A stretch of DNA of 64,000 nt from Sphingomonas aliaeris (GCF_016743815.1 NZ_CP061035.1:2234501-2298500); one strand, 5' to 3'. Numbered from the stretch's first letter, positions 45,667 through 54,870 are shown. Translations and numbers: made by a program. The notes: a model not told the origin generated them from the sequence alone.

Positions 45667-46911
45667 TTACCCCGCCTGCGCGCCAGTCGCCAGCGCGGCA
45701 GCAGTCTCACCAGAGCGCAGCGCCCCCTCGATCGTCGCCGGCAGCCCCGTCTGCGTCCAGTCCCCCGCCAGAAACAGGTTCCGCCAGCGCGTCGCGGCGG
45801 GCGGACGCAGCGCGTCCTGCTCCGGCGTCGCGGCGAAGGTGGCGCGCTTCTCCTTCACGATCTGCCACGCAGGCATCGGCGCATCGATATGAAGCGCGGC
45901 GCAGATGTCCTCCCAAAAGATACCGGCCAACTCGCCACGATCCATGTCGACCAGCCGATCCGCCCCGCTGACGGTCACGGACAAGCGCTCGGGAAACGCG
46001 AAAATCCACTCTGCCGTCCCCCCGATCACGCCCAGCATCCGCGGCGCTGCGTCAGGCGCGGCGAACGCGAAATGCCCGTTCACGATCGCGCGATGATCCT
46101 CCGGCACCCGCAGACCGGGAACGAGTCCTGCGGCGATCCAGGACGGCACGGCAAGGATCACCGCCTCATCCTCCGCGACCTCCTCCAAACCAGCCCCCCA
46201 GTCCAGCCCCGCCACCCGGTCACCGGCAAAACCGATCGACCGCAAACGCCGGCCCGTCCCGACCGCGACGCCCTGCGCCGCCAGCCAGTCGATCGCCGGA
46301 TCCACGAACGCCGCCGACAGCGTCGGCTCCGCGATCAACGGACGCATGGCCAGTCCGCCCTTCGCCACCGTCTCGCGCAGCACGTTACGCGTCAGCACGG
46401 CCGAACCTTCACCCGCCGGCATGTTCAACACCGCCAGCAACACGGGCTCCAGGAATCGGTCCCACACTGGCCCGATCGTCGTGAAATGATCGTCGACCCG
46501 GCCTTTTCGCGCCATCAGCAAGCGACCGATCGGCAGATAGTCGACCACCGAACTGCCGGGGACGCGACGGGCGGACGATGCGATCCACCACGGCACACGC
46601 CCATCGTTGATCCGCACCGTCCAATGCTTGCCGCTGCCAAGATCGCAGAAATCGAAGTCCGAATGCTCCGGCCCCGTCAGGGTCGCACCCGCCCCGATCG
46701 TATCGCGAAACCGCCCGACCGCGTCATTGCCAGACAGGACGATGTGATTGCCGTTGTCGATCGTCTGCCCGATCGCCGGGTCGAAATAGGACCGGCATCG
46801 CCCGCCCGCATGCGCCGCCGCATCGTCGATGCGAACCGCGACTCCGGCCCGCCGCAACGCGACCGCCGCGGACAAACCTGCCAGTCCGGCACCGGCGATC
46901 GTCGCCCGCAC
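45667..46911 (-). CDS. hpnE: Hydroxysqualene dehydroxylase HpnE
   Basis: FAD-dependent enzyme (about 414 aa) that reduces hydroxysqualene to squalene, completing the HpnC/D/E route. The dinucleotide-binding motif is ATIAGAGLAGLSAAVALRRAG at the N-terminus. IDNGNHIVLSGNDAV, NVLRETVAKGGLAMRPL and the C-terminal LFLAGDWTQTGLPATIEGALRSGE are typical of the amine-oxidase-like HpnE family. The start is uncertain: a GTG at 46911 gives the shortest sensible protein, while a TTG at 46920 overlaps the hpnD stop as TTGA. It is followed 10 bases later by shc. Confidence 0.93.
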   Translation of the reverse strand: MRATIAGAGLAGLSAAVALRRAGVAVRIDDAAAHAGGRCRSYFDPAIGQTIDNGNHIVLSGNDAVGRFRDTIGAGATLTGPEHSDFDFCDLGSGKHWTVRINDGRVPWWIASSARRVPGSSVVDYLPIGRLLMARKGRVDDHFTTIGPVWDRFLEPVLLAVLNMPAGEGSAVLTRNVLRETVAKGGLAMRPLIAEPTLSAAFVDPAIDWLAAQGVAVGTGRRLRSIGFAGDRVAGLDWGAGLEEVAEDEAVILAVPSWIAAGLVPGLRVPEDHRAIVNGHFAFAAPDAAPRMLGVIGGTAEWIFAFPERLSVTVSGADRLVDMDRGELAGIFWEDICAALHIDAPMPAWQIVKEKRATFAATPEQDALRPPAATRWRNLFLAGDWTQTGLPATIEGALRSGETAAALATGAQAG

Positions 46912-46916
46912 GAAGC

Positions 46917-47789
46917 TCAACGGCGCACGCTCAGCCGCACGACGGTCCACAGCAGTTCCGGTTTAGACATCTTCACGCGGGTACGCGGCGGCTGCCATCC
47001 GATCGCCTCGGTCCGCGCCAATACCCTCGCATAGACCGCTTCCATCAGGCGCGGCGCCAACAGGTGACCAGCGGGCCGCCCGGCAAGGATCGCGCGGGCT
47101 TCGTCATAATGCCGGTGCGCGATCTCCGCGACCTGCCGGCAGACACCGTCGATCCGCGAATCCCCCACCACCTCGATTGGGGTCGTGAATTCTATCCCCG
47201 CCGCGGTGATCGCCTCGCCGGGCAGGTATACGCGACCGATCGCCGCATCCTCGTCCAGATCGCGCAGGATGTTGGTATATTGCAACGCCCGGCCCAGATG
47301 GAATGCCAGCGCAATGCCCGGTTCCTCGTCCATCCCGAATACGCGCACCGACAATCGCCCGACGGCCGACGCGACCCGGTCGCAATACAGGTCCAGAACA
47401 GCAGACGGGGGCCACCGCAGATCGCGATCGACGTCCATCGCCATCCCGTCGATCACCGCCTGAAAATCTTCCTGACGCAGGTCGAACCGGCGCACCGCCT
47501 GCGCGACCAATGCGGCCTGTCCCGGATCCTGTCCGGCATACAGCGCGGCGATGTCCCGTCGCCATACGTCCAGCGCCGCCGCACGCTCCGCCCGATCACG
47601 CCGATCGTCATCGGCGATGTCGTCCACCAGCCGGCAAAAGCCATAGATCGCGTACATCGCCTCGCGCTCCGCCTTCGGCAGCACGCGCATCCCGGCATAG
47701 AAGGAGCTTCCGGACACCTGCTTGTGCAGCGCCCCGGGGTCGAATCCGGGTTCATGCCGTGCGTCGCAAAAGCATCGGCAAGGCCGCAC
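46917..47789 (-). CDS. hpnD: Presqualene diphosphate synthase HpnD
   Basis: Condenses two farnesyl diphosphates to presqualene diphosphate. The trans-prenyltransferase motifs are present: FCRLVDDIADD, MAMDVDRDLRW, YCDRVASAVGRLSVRVFG and RALQYTNILRDLDEDA. The open frame reaches back to a GTG at 47789, overlapping hpnC by 38 bases with an unlikely N-terminus. An ATG at 47755 would overlap the hpnC stop as ATGA, as other junctions here do, but is out of frame. Adding one base to the C/G run at 47732-47739 joins it as MNPDSTPGALHKQVSGSSFYAGM, a natural HpnD start. I therefore suspect a one-base deletion near 47735. A GTG at 47717 is another in-frame option. Confidence 0.9.
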   Translation of the reverse strand: MRPCRCFCDARHEPGFDPGALHKQVSGSSFYAGMRVLPKAEREAMYAIYGFCRLVDDIADDDRRDRAERAAALDVWRRDIAALYAGQDPGQAALVAQAVRRFDLRQEDFQAVIDGMAMDVDRDLRWPPSAVLDLYCDRVASAVGRLSVRVFGMDEEPGIALAFHLGRALQYTNILRDLDEDAAIGRVYLPGEAITAAGIEFTTPIEVVGDSRIDGVCRQVAEIAHRHYDEARAILAGRPAGHLLAPRLMEAVYARVLARTEAIGWQPPRTRVKMSKPELLWTVVRLSVRR

Positions 47790-48597
47790 GCGCCGCCAGC
47801 AACGCCGCCTCCGCCTTGCGGTGATGAACGCGTTCGCTCAGCGGATCGAACCGTTCGAGCCGATCGACAAGGCTTTCCGCCAGCCGCTGGATCACGGCGA
47901 CTTCCGCTGCCAGCTTCCGGTCGCGGATCGACGCGGCGAACGGCGCCGACACCGCAAGCAAACTGCGTGTGCGCCCGGCTAGTGCGACGATCGTATCGCG
48001 CAACCCCGGCGATGCATGATCCCTCGCCAGATCGGCCTCGGTCGCTCTGTGTTCGGCAAGTATGTCCAGCGGCAGGTAGATGCGCCGGATCGTCCGGTAA
48101 TCCTTCCCGCAATCCTGCAAGTGATTGATCACCTGCAACGCCGCACACAGGGCATCGTTCGCCGGCCAGATCGCGCGATCCTCACCGTGAACGTCCAGCA
48201 CGAACCGCCCGACCGGCATCGCCGAATACCGGCAATAGTCCATCAGGGCGGCCCAATCGGCACAACGATCCACCGTCACGTCGCGCTCGAACGCGGTCAA
48301 CAGGTCGCCCGCATGCACCGGGTCCAGCCCGCGTTCGGCCATCACCGCCCGCAGGTCCAATGCCTCAGCCGCGCCGGCCGCGTCGCCCTCAAGTCCCGCA
48401 CGCATCCGCGCCAATCGATCCAGCTTGTCGGTCGCGCTCGCCTGTTCGTGATCCGCAATGTCGTCGGCGGCGCGGGCGAAGCGATAGAATGCCATCACCG
48501 GCGCACGGTGCTTCGCGCTCAACAGGAAACTGGCGACGGGGAAGTTCTCGTCGCGATGCCCCTTGCCCGACGCGAGATTGGCGACTTGCCCGCTCAT
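47752..48597 (-). CDS. hpnC: Hydroxysqualene synthase HpnC
   Basis: Converts presqualene diphosphate to hydroxysqualene. The protein (281 aa) is a squalene-synthase-family enzyme: SGKGHRDENFPVASFLLSAKHRAPVMAFYRFARAADDIADHE, YCRYSAMPVGRFVLDVHGE, ALCAALQVINHLQDCGKDYRTIRRIYLPLDIL. The GHRDENFPVAS opening is characteristic of HpnC. The start at 48597 overlaps the hpnB stop at ATGA; longer in-frame codons belong to another frame of hpnB. It is third in the hpnA-to-hpnG operon. Confidence 0.95.
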   Translation of the reverse strand: MSGQVANLASGKGHRDENFPVASFLLSAKHRAPVMAFYRFARAADDIADHEQASATDKLDRLARMRAGLEGDAAGAAEALDLRAVMAERGLDPVHAGDLLTAFERDVTVDRCADWAALMDYCRYSAMPVGRFVLDVHGEDRAIWPANDALCAALQVINHLQDCGKDYRTIRRIYLPLDILAEHRATEADLARDHASPGLRDTIVALAGRTRSLLAVSAPFAASIRDRKLAAEVAVIQRLAESLVDRLERFDPLSERVHHRKAEAALLAARAALPMLLRRTA

Positions 48598-49718
48598 GTG
48601 GCTTTCGCCTGAGATCTGCCTTTCCACATCCCGCCGCGCCCCCGATGATATTGCCACGCGGATAGCAAGGTGCACCCGGCGTAAAAAGCTGCGATTGCCG
48701 GCAGGGCCAGCCCCCATAATGGCGAACGTCCATAGAAGCGCAGCATCGGCTGAAAGGCCAGCGCCATCAGTGCGTAGGCGGCCAATCCGAAAATTCGGGT
48801 CCAACCCGCCCCGGATATCGCAAGCACCGGGGGAACGCCGTAGACGAGCCCAAGGCCCAGCAGCGTGCCGAACAACAGGATCGGCGAATAGCCCAGTTGC
48901 GCATAGGCCGATCGCGATATCATCGCCGCGATCGTATCGACCGTATCATACGGCCGGATGCTGCGTGCCCGGTCCGTCAGCCCCAGCCAGATCGGCCCCT
49001 GCTTCTTCAACGCTGCACCCAACGCGCAATCGTCGATCAGCGCGGCCCGGATTGCCGCGATCCCGCCCGCCGCCGCCAACGCGTCTCGCCGGACGAGCAT
49101 GCAGCCGCCCGCCGCAGCGCCGATACCGCCGCGCCGGTTCACCCGGCCGAACGGGTAGAGCATCTGGAAAAAGAATACGAAGGCGGGGATCAGCGCGCGT
49201 TCCGCCAGACTGACGCAGCGGAGTTTCGCCATCAGCGATACGAGGACCAGACCATCGCCTTCGGCACGCCGGACGAGGCTGGAAAGCGTGTCGGGCGCAT
49301 GCGCGATGTCGGCGTCGGTCAACCACAGATAGGTGGGTTCCGCCCCGGCGCGCTCCACTCCTTGCGCCACCGCCCACAATTTGCCCGTCCAGCCGCGCTT
49401 TAGCGGGCGACCTGTCACCACCTCCAGCCGATCGGCGCGATCGAGCGACCGTGCGATCGACACTGTTCCATCGCTGCTGCCATCATCGATCAGGATCACC
49501 CGCAACGCGCCGGGATACTCCTGGCCCAGCACGCTGCCGATCGATGCGGCGATCACCGCCGCCTCGTCACGCGCCGGGACGATCGCCGTGACCGCCGGCC
49601 AGCGGGGCGGGGGTGGCGGAAGCCCTTGCGTGTCGCGCTCCCGCGTCAACCAGAAGCCATGCCGGGCAAAGACCAGCACCAGCCAGATGCATAGGCTCAG
49701 CACCGCGACCGCGATCAT
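48594..49718 (-). CDS. hpnB: Hopanoid-associated glycosyltransferase HpnB
   Basis: Membrane-bound family 2 glycosyltransferase-like protein (374 aa). An N-terminal helix (MIAVAVLSLCIWLVLVFA) precedes the GT-A domain: VTAIVPARDEAAVIAASIGSVLGQEYP, VILIDDGSSDGT, GWTGKLWAVAQG and LWLTDADIAHAPDTL (DxD-type metal site). Helices at the C-terminus anchor it (YSPILLFGTLLGLGLVYG). HpnB is named from conserved hopanoid clusters; the sugar or group it transfers is not firmly established. It overlaps both neighbours by 4 bases. Confidence 0.93.
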   Translation of the reverse strand: MIAVAVLSLCIWLVLVFARHGFWLTRERDTQGLPPPPPRWPAVTAIVPARDEAAVIAASIGSVLGQEYPGALRVILIDDGSSDGTVSIARSLDRADRLEVVTGRPLKRGWTGKLWAVAQGVERAGAEPTYLWLTDADIAHAPDTLSSLVRRAEGDGLVLVSLMAKLRCVSLAERALIPAFVFFFQMLYPFGRVNRRGGIGAAAGGCMLVRRDALAAAGGIAAIRAALIDDCALGAALKKQGPIWLGLTDRARSIRPYDTVDTIAAMISRSAYAQLGYSPILLFGTLLGLGLVYGVPPVLAISGAGWTRIFGLAAYALMALAFQPMLRFYGRSPLWGLALPAIAAFYAGCTLLSAWQYHRGRGGMWKGRSQAKAT

Positions 49719-50713
49719 CGGATCGCCCCGCTGGCACGGAACCAGTCGATCGCGTCCTGCACCGCCCCGGGCCACGGCCGCGCAGTATAGCCCAGCTCCG
49801 TCTGCGCCTTCGCCGAACTGAAGAACATATGGTGTGCGGCCATCCGCAGCGAATCGACCGTCAGGAACGGATCCCTGCCGGTCATTCGCGCGATCGCTTC
49901 GTTTGCGGCGGCAAACGGAAACAGTGGCCCACGGGGAAGGCGGATCGTCGGCGGCTTGCGTCCGACGCGGTTCGCGATCTCGGCCAGCATCGTGCCCAGC
50001 GCGACGTCCTGACCACCCAGGATGTAGCGCTCCCCGATCCGCCCCCGCTCCAGCGCCGCGACATGCCCCGCCGCGACATCGTCGACATGGACGAGGTTCA
50101 GGCCGCTATCGATAAAGGCCGGCATCCGGCCGTTCGCGGCCTCGACGATGATCCGCCCGGTCGGCGTCGGGCGAACGTCGCGCGGGCCGATCGGGGTGGA
50201 TGGGTTGACGATCACGGCGGGCAAGCCCTCCGCCACCATCGCCTCCACCAGCCGTTCAGCCACCACCTTGCTGCGTTTGTATGCGCCGACCGCCTGTTCG
50301 GGTGTCGCGGGACGGGTCTCGTCGGCGGGGCCGTCCGGGTCGGGGCGCAGCGTGGCGACGCTGCTGGTATAGACGATCCGCTCGACCCCGGCATCGCGCG
50401 CGGCGTCCATCACGATGCGCGTGCTGGACAGGTTGTTCCGCACGATGTCTTCGGGATCGGGCGCCCAGATGCGATAGTCGGCGGCGACGTGGAAGAGGTA
50501 TCGCACGCCTTGCATGGCTCGTGTCACGGCCGCGAAATCGCGCGCATCCCCTTCGACCAGCGTGCCGGGAAAGCCGGCCAGATTATCGCGGGTGGACGTC
50601 GCGCGGACCATCCCGCGCACGTTATGGCCGCGGGCGGACAGGATGCGGGCGACGGCCGACCCCACGAACCCGGAAACGCCGGTGACCAGGGTGATGTCGG
50701 GGCGTCTGTCCAC
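49715..50713 (-). CDS. hpnA: Hopanoid-associated sugar epimerase/reductase HpnA
   Basis: Extended short-chain dehydrogenase (332 aa) and first gene of the leftward hopanoid operon. The NAD(P) site is TLVTGVSGFVGSAVARIL, the catalytic pair is in VGAYKRSKVVAERL (YxxxK), and VNPSTPIGPRDVRPTPTGR is a typical substrate-loop motif. The start is GTG at 50713 (MDRRPDITLVTG). Only 45 bases separate it from the divergent hpnI start, so both promoters must overlap. HpnA is conserved with HpnB but its substrate is not firmly known. Confidence 0.93.
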   Translation of the reverse strand: MDRRPDITLVTGVSGFVGSAVARILSARGHNVRGMVRATSTRDNLAGFPGTLVEGDARDFAAVTRAMQGVRYLFHVAADYRIWAPDPEDIVRNNLSSTRIVMDAARDAGVERIVYTSSVATLRPDPDGPADETRPATPEQAVGAYKRSKVVAERLVEAMVAEGLPAVIVNPSTPIGPRDVRPTPTGRIIVEAANGRMPAFIDSGLNLVHVDDVAAGHVAALERGRIGERYILGGQDVALGTMLAEIANRVGRKPPTIRLPRGPLFPFAAANEAIARMTGRDPFLTVDSLRMAAHHMFFSSAKAQTELGYTARPWPGAVQDAIDWFRASGAIR

Positions 50714-50758
50714 GCGTTCGATCTAGCTTGCCGGTCCGCGCAAGGCTATCGCAAGAAT

Positions 50759-51931
50759 GTGGGGCAGACAGTTCAGATCGCGGGCGCGACTTTCGGTTGG
50801 CTGGGCATCGCCGCCGCCGCGATCGGCATCGTCTATCAGCTCATCGGTGCACATGCCCTGCTCCGCTTTTTCTCTGCCCCGTCGCCCGCCCCCCAGCCCG
50901 ATCGGGGGCGCGACGATGCGGTCACATTGCTGAAACCGCTCTATGGCCCCGAACCAAGACTGCGCGAAAACCTCGCTACATTCCTGAACCTGGATCATGC
51001 CGGGCCGGTGCAGATGGTGTGCGGGGTGCAGCGCGCCGACGATCCGGCGATAGCCGTCGTCCACCAATTGCAAGCCGCCTATCCCGACGCCGATATCGCG
51101 CTTGTCGTCGATCCCGCCTGTCACGGTGCCAGCGGCAAGGTCTCTAACCTGATCAACATGATGGCAGCGGCGAAGCACGACGTGCTGGTGATGAGCGACA
51201 GCGACATCGCGGTCCGCCCCGATTATCTCGCACGGATCCTGACTGCGTTGGACCAGCCGGGCGTCGGCGCGGTCTCCTGTCTGTATCGCGGACGCGGCGA
51301 TGCCGGTTTCTGGTCGCGGTTCGGTGCCGCCGGCGTAACCTATCAGTTCATCATCGCCGTCGTCATCGCGGTCACGTATCGGCTCGCCCAGCCGTGCATG
51401 GGCTCGACCATCGCCTTGCGCCGAGAAATGCTGACGGCGATCGGCGGGTTCGAGCGTTTCGCCGACACGCTCGCGGACGATCACGCCATCGGGCAGGCCG
51501 TGAACGCGACCGGCGCATCGGTCGTCATCCCCCCGATGATTATTACGCACGCCTATGACGAAACATCGCTCCTTGCGTTGTGGGGGCACGAACTCCGCTG
51601 GAGCGCGACGGTGCGCGACATCGCCTTCTGGCCCTATGCCGGCGCGATCGTCTGCAACCCCCTCCCCCTCGCGGTGCTGGCCTGCCTGTACTGGCCCGTC
51701 GCCGGTTTTTGTCTGGTAATCGCAACACTTTGCGCAAGATGGCTGGTCGTCCGCGCCGTCGACTCCACCACCGGCGGCCCCGTCGGCCCGTTATGGATGG
51801 CATGGCTCCACGACCACTTCGCCTTCCCTATCTTCTTCGCCACTTTCTTCACCCGCACAGTTGATTGGCGCGGCCGCACGCTTAAAATGACAGGGAATGG
51901 CCAGGTTTCGGGCCGGGAGAAATCCGCATGA
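50759..51931 (+). CDS. hpnI: Hopanoid glycosyltransferase HpnI (ceramide glucosyltransferase-like)
   Basis: Membrane-bound GT2 enzyme (390 aa) that, in known systems, adds a GlcNAc-type sugar to bacteriohopanetetrol before deacetylation by HpnK. Landmarks are VTLLKPLYGPEPRLRENLATFLNLDH, VLVMSDSDIAVRPDYL (DxD), FADTLADDHAIGQAV and LWGHELRWSATVRDI (the QxxRW-like end motif). The start is a GTG at 50759, since the nearby ATG at 50757 is out of frame. The long open frame continuing upstream to 49613 runs antisense through hpnA and is an artefact. It overlaps hpnJ by 4 bases. Confidence 0.92.
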   Translation: MGQTVQIAGATFGWLGIAAAAIGIVYQLIGAHALLRFFSAPSPAPQPDRGRDDAVTLLKPLYGPEPRLRENLATFLNLDHAGPVQMVCGVQRADDPAIAVVHQLQAAYPDADIALVVDPACHGASGKVSNLINMMAAAKHDVLVMSDSDIAVRPDYLARILTALDQPGVGAVSCLYRGRGDAGFWSRFGAAGVTYQFIIAVVIAVTYRLAQPCMGSTIALRREMLTAIGGFERFADTLADDHAIGQAVNATGASVVIPPMIITHAYDETSLLALWGHELRWSATVRDIAFWPYAGAIVCNPLPLAVLACLYWPVAGFCLVIATLCARWLVVRAVDSTTGGPVGPLWMAWLHDHFAFPIFFATFFTRTVDWRGRTLKMTGNGQVSGREKSA

Positions 51932-53358
51932 CGCTCCGCACCTTGTTCCTGCAAGCTCCCTCCTTCGACGGGTATGACGGGGGTGCGGGCGCCCGGTATC
52001 AGATGAAGCGCGAGGTGAAGTCTTTCTGGTATCCGACCTGGCTCGCGCAGCCCGCCGCACTGGTGGAAGGATCGAAGCTGATCGACGCACCCGCGCACGA
52101 CCAGAGCTGGGACGATATCAAGCATGAGGTCGACGACCGCGATCTCGTCGTCCTGCACACGTCCACGCCCAGCTTCCGTCAGGACATCCATACCGCGGAA
52201 CTGATCAAGGCGCGCAACCCCAACATCATGATCGGCCTGATGGGCGCGAAGGTCGCGGTTGAAACGCAGGCGTCGATGGAGGCCTCTCCCGCGATCGACT
52301 TCGTCGCGCGCAACGAATTCGACTTCACCATATTGGACGTCGCCAACGGTATGCCGTTGCGCGAAGTGGATGGCATATCGTGGCGCGACGACGACGGCAC
52401 GATCATCCACAACCGCGATCGCAAGGTCGTCGAGGATATGGACAGCCTGCCGTTCGTGTCACCGGTCTACAAACGCGATCTGGTGATGGAGAAGTATTTC
52501 GGCGGTTATCTGCTCCACCCTTATGTCAGCTTCTACACCGGGCGCGGGTGCAAGAGCCGCTGCACGTTCTGCCTGTGGCCGCAAACGGTCGGCGGGCATA
52601 ATTACCGCACACGGTCGATCCCCCACGTGATCGAGGAGGTGAAATACGTCATGCGGGAAATGCCGCAGACGAAGGAAATCTTCTTCGACGACGATACGCT
52701 GACGGACAATCTGCCGCGCGTGGAAGCATTGGCACTCGAACTCGGAAAACTCGGGGTCACCTGGTCCTGCAACGCCAAGGCAAACGTCCCGTACAAGACG
52801 CTCAAAATCCTGAAGGACAACGGCCTCCGACTGCTTCTCGTCGGTTACGAAAGTGGCAATCAGCAGATCCTGCACAATATCAAGAAGGGCCTGCGCACCG
52901 ACGTCGCGCGGCAATTTACCAAGGACTGCCACGCTCTCGGCATCGTCATCCACGGCACCTTCATTCTCGGCTTGCCCGGCGAGACGGAGGAAACGATCGA
53001 AGAGACGATCAACTATGCCAAGGAGATCGATCCGCACACGATCCAGGTGTCGCTGGCTGCGCCCTATCCCGGCACGTTCCTGTTCAAACAGGCGACCGAA
53101 AACGGCTGGTTCGACGGCACCGATCATCTGCTGACGGATGACGGAAACCAGATTGCCCAACTCAGCTATCCGCATCTTCCGGCGGCGTTGATCTTCGACA
53201 AGGTCGAGGAATTCTACAAACGCTTCTATTTCCGACCGTCGAAGATCTGGTCGATCGTCAGCGAGATGCTGCGAGACTGGAATATGATGAAGCGCCGCTT
53301 GCGGGAAGGCGTCGAGTTCTTCGACTTCTTGCGTCGCCGGAAAGAGGCGAAGGCTTGA
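51928..53358 (+). CDS. hpnJ: HpnJ, radical SAM protein with B12-binding-like domain (BHT cyclitol ether formation)
   Basis: Enzyme (476 aa) that converts the amino-sugar hopanoid to the cyclitol ether in known pathways. The first 150 or so residues form a B12-binding-like Rossmann region (MTLRTLFLQAPSFDGYDGG, DLVVLHTSTPSF, IMIGLMGAKVAVE). The radical SAM core has C208, C212 and C215 in GRGCKSRCTFCLWPQ. LLVGYESGNQQIL and GTFILGLPGETEETI are standard for the class. It overlaps hpnI at ATGA. A B12 requirement would link it to the riboswitch-controlled B12 uptake operon at the left of the window, though this is inferred from the domain only. Confidence 0.92.
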   Translation: MTLRTLFLQAPSFDGYDGGAGARYQMKREVKSFWYPTWLAQPAALVEGSKLIDAPAHDQSWDDIKHEVDDRDLVVLHTSTPSFRQDIHTAELIKARNPNIMIGLMGAKVAVETQASMEASPAIDFVARNEFDFTILDVANGMPLREVDGISWRDDDGTIIHNRDRKVVEDMDSLPFVSPVYKRDLVMEKYFGGYLLHPYVSFYTGRGCKSRCTFCLWPQTVGGHNYRTRSIPHVIEEVKYVMREMPQTKEIFFDDDTLTDNLPRVEALALELGKLGVTWSCNAKANVPYKTLKILKDNGLRLLLVGYESGNQQILHNIKKGLRTDVARQFTKDCHALGIVIHGTFILGLPGETEETIEETINYAKEIDPHTIQVSLAAPYPGTFLFKQATENGWFDGTDHLLTDDGNQIAQLSYPHLPAALIFDKVEEFYKRFYFRPSKIWSIVSEMLRDWNMMKRRLREGVEFFDFLRRRKEAKA

Positions 53359-53597
53359 ACGAGGACTTTAATTCCCGTTCCGATCGCTTCAACGGGCCAC
53401 GCCCCGGTTCGGAACGAAAAACCCGAGACCGAACTTAAACCCACGTTCCCAACGTACGTCCTGCGAAAGCGCAGAAGGGGCAATCGGTAAGGTGGATCCA
53501 GTCCGATCCCGTGCTTTCTCCCCGGAACTCGTCCGGGGAATCGAATGCTTGGGCAGAACCGACGGGCATCACCGCCGTTCCTGCCCCAGCCGGCCGA

Positions 53598-53918
53598 TCA
53601 GCAGCCGTTACGACGGTTCTGAGCAGCGTCGTTCTTCTTGTCGAGATGGCGTCCGAGCAGACCGCCGCCGACCGCGCCCGCGATCGTCCCAACGGTACCA
53701 CCGCCAAGGACGTTACCCACGACGCCACCGCCCACTGCACCGGCAACGGCACCCGTCGTGCCGCTGCTCTTCTTGCAACGATAGTAACGGCGATGATAAC
53801 GGCCATCCTTGCCCTTGTAAGTGCGGTACTCGCGCGACTGGGCGGAGGCGGTGGGCGCTACGACCATCGCGGGGGTTGCGACTGCGACCATCATGGCTGC
53901 GGCGATAAGCTTCTTCAT
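53598..53918 (-). CDS. Small secreted glycine-zipper protein
   Basis: Protein of 106 aa. The start at 53918 (MKKLIAAAMMVAVATPAMVVAPTASAQ) has a strong AGGAGAACCCC ribosome site and gives a clear signal peptide. The middle is basic and tyrosine-rich (YKGKDGRYHRRYYRCKKS), followed by a glycine-zipper region (GAVAGAVGGGVVGNVLGGGTVGT...) as in the 2TM glycine-zipper family of outer-membrane or periplasmic proteins. It sits alone, against the direction of hpnJ and hpnK. Probably an envelope-associated protein; a direct role in hopanoid metabolism is not indicated. Confidence 0.83.
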   Translation of the reverse strand: MKKLIAAAMMVAVATPAMVVAPTASAQSREYRTYKGKDGRYHRRYYRCKKSSGTTGAVAGAVGGGVVGNVLGGGTVGTIAGAVGGGLLGRHLDKKNDAAQNRRNGC

Positions 53919-54039
53919 TGGGGTTCTCCTGGGTAATCTCCCCCGTATAAAGCCCATCGCCGATGTTTGTTTCATGAACGGATCGTTTTGGCTGTGGCAA
54001 GGTTGTGCCGCACCGGGAATGTCCTGCTAGGAGGGTCCG

Positions 54040-54870
54040 GTGGAACATGCCGCCCCCTTACCCCGACGGTTGATCGTGACAGCCGACGATTTCGGCGCCT
54101 CGGTGTCGGTCAACGAAGCGGTCGAGATCGCACATCGCGACGGCATCTTGACGGCGGCAAGCCTGATGGTCGCGGGGGATGCAGTCGATGACGCCGTTTC
54201 TCGTGCCAAGGCGATGCCTGCTTTGGGGGTCGGCCTGCATCTCGTTTTGGTCGAGGGCCGCCCCGTCCTGCCGCCGGAAAAGATTTCGGATCTGGTCGAC
54301 GCGAGCGGGCGATTCGGTACCAACATGGTACGAACCGCACTTGCGATCGCGCTGAAGCCCGCCGCCCGACGCCAACTCCGCGCCGAGATCACCGCACAAT
54401 TCGATGCCTTCGCCGCGACCGGCCTTCCACTCGATCACGTCAACGCGCACAAACACTTCCACTTGCACCCAATGATCGCCAACGCGGTCATCGAGATTGG
54501 GCGCAACTACGGAATGAAGGCGGTCCGCGCGCCATTGGAGGCGGGCGCGCCGGGGATCGAACGTTGGTGGGCGGCGCGGCTGCAACGGCGCCTGCGAAAA
54601 GAGGATATGCTCGTACCCGACCGGGTGATCGGGCTGGCCTGGACCGGCGCCTTCGATACGCCACGGATGCGCGAAGCGCTCGACACGCTCCCGCCCGGAC
54701 TCACGGAAATCTACACGCATCCCGCCACGACGGACGACTGGAACGGTGCCGCCCCCGGCTATCGCTACCGTGACGAACTCGCCGCCTTGACGGACGTTCT
54801 TGCGAAGGCCTCGATTCAGCGCGATGGAGTGATGCATGGCAACTTCTCTCGCTTCACGGACGCATCCTGA
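54040..54870 (+). CDS. hpnK: Hopanoid deacetylase HpnK (YdjC/ChbG family)
   Basis: Carbohydrate deacetylase-like protein (276 aa), thought to deacetylate the GlcNAc-bearing hopanoid made by HpnI. Metal-site motifs are RLIVTADDFGASVSVNEAV (DD), LGVGLHLVLVEGRPVLPP and VNAHKHFHLHPMI; a late motif is TEIYTHPAT. The start is a GTG at 54040 directly after an excellent AGGAGG. The gene overlaps the downstream ferritin-like gene by 35 bases, showing tight linkage. It heads the rightward set hpnK-ferritin-like-hpnL. Confidence 0.93.
   Translation: MEHAAPLPRRLIVTADDFGASVSVNEAVEIAHRDGILTAASLMVAGDAVDDAVSRAKAMPALGVGLHLVLVEGRPVLPPEKISDLVDASGRFGTNMVRTALAIALKPAARRQLRAEITAQFDAFAATGLPLDHVNAHKHFHLHPMIANAVIEIGRNYGMKAVRAPLEAGAPGIERWWAARLQRRLRKEDMLVPDRVIGLAWTGAFDTPRMREALDTLPPGLTEIYTHPATTDDWNGAAPGYRYRDELAALTDVLAKASIQRDGVMHGNFSRFTDAS

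Noticed and set aside
43996..47034. Very long open frame (about 1,000 codons) on the plus strand
   Set aside because: It runs antisense to shc, hpnE and the end of hpnD; its product is arginine/proline-rich with no recognisable motif, as expected from a high-GC mirror frame.
49613..50758. Upstream extension of the hpnI frame
   Set aside because: It lies antisense to hpnA and has no family match; hpnI proper begins at the GTG 50759.
53375..53420. Terminator after hpnJ
   Set aside because: CGTTCCGA and TCGGAACG can pair but the loop is long and no uridine run follows in either direction, so support is too weak.
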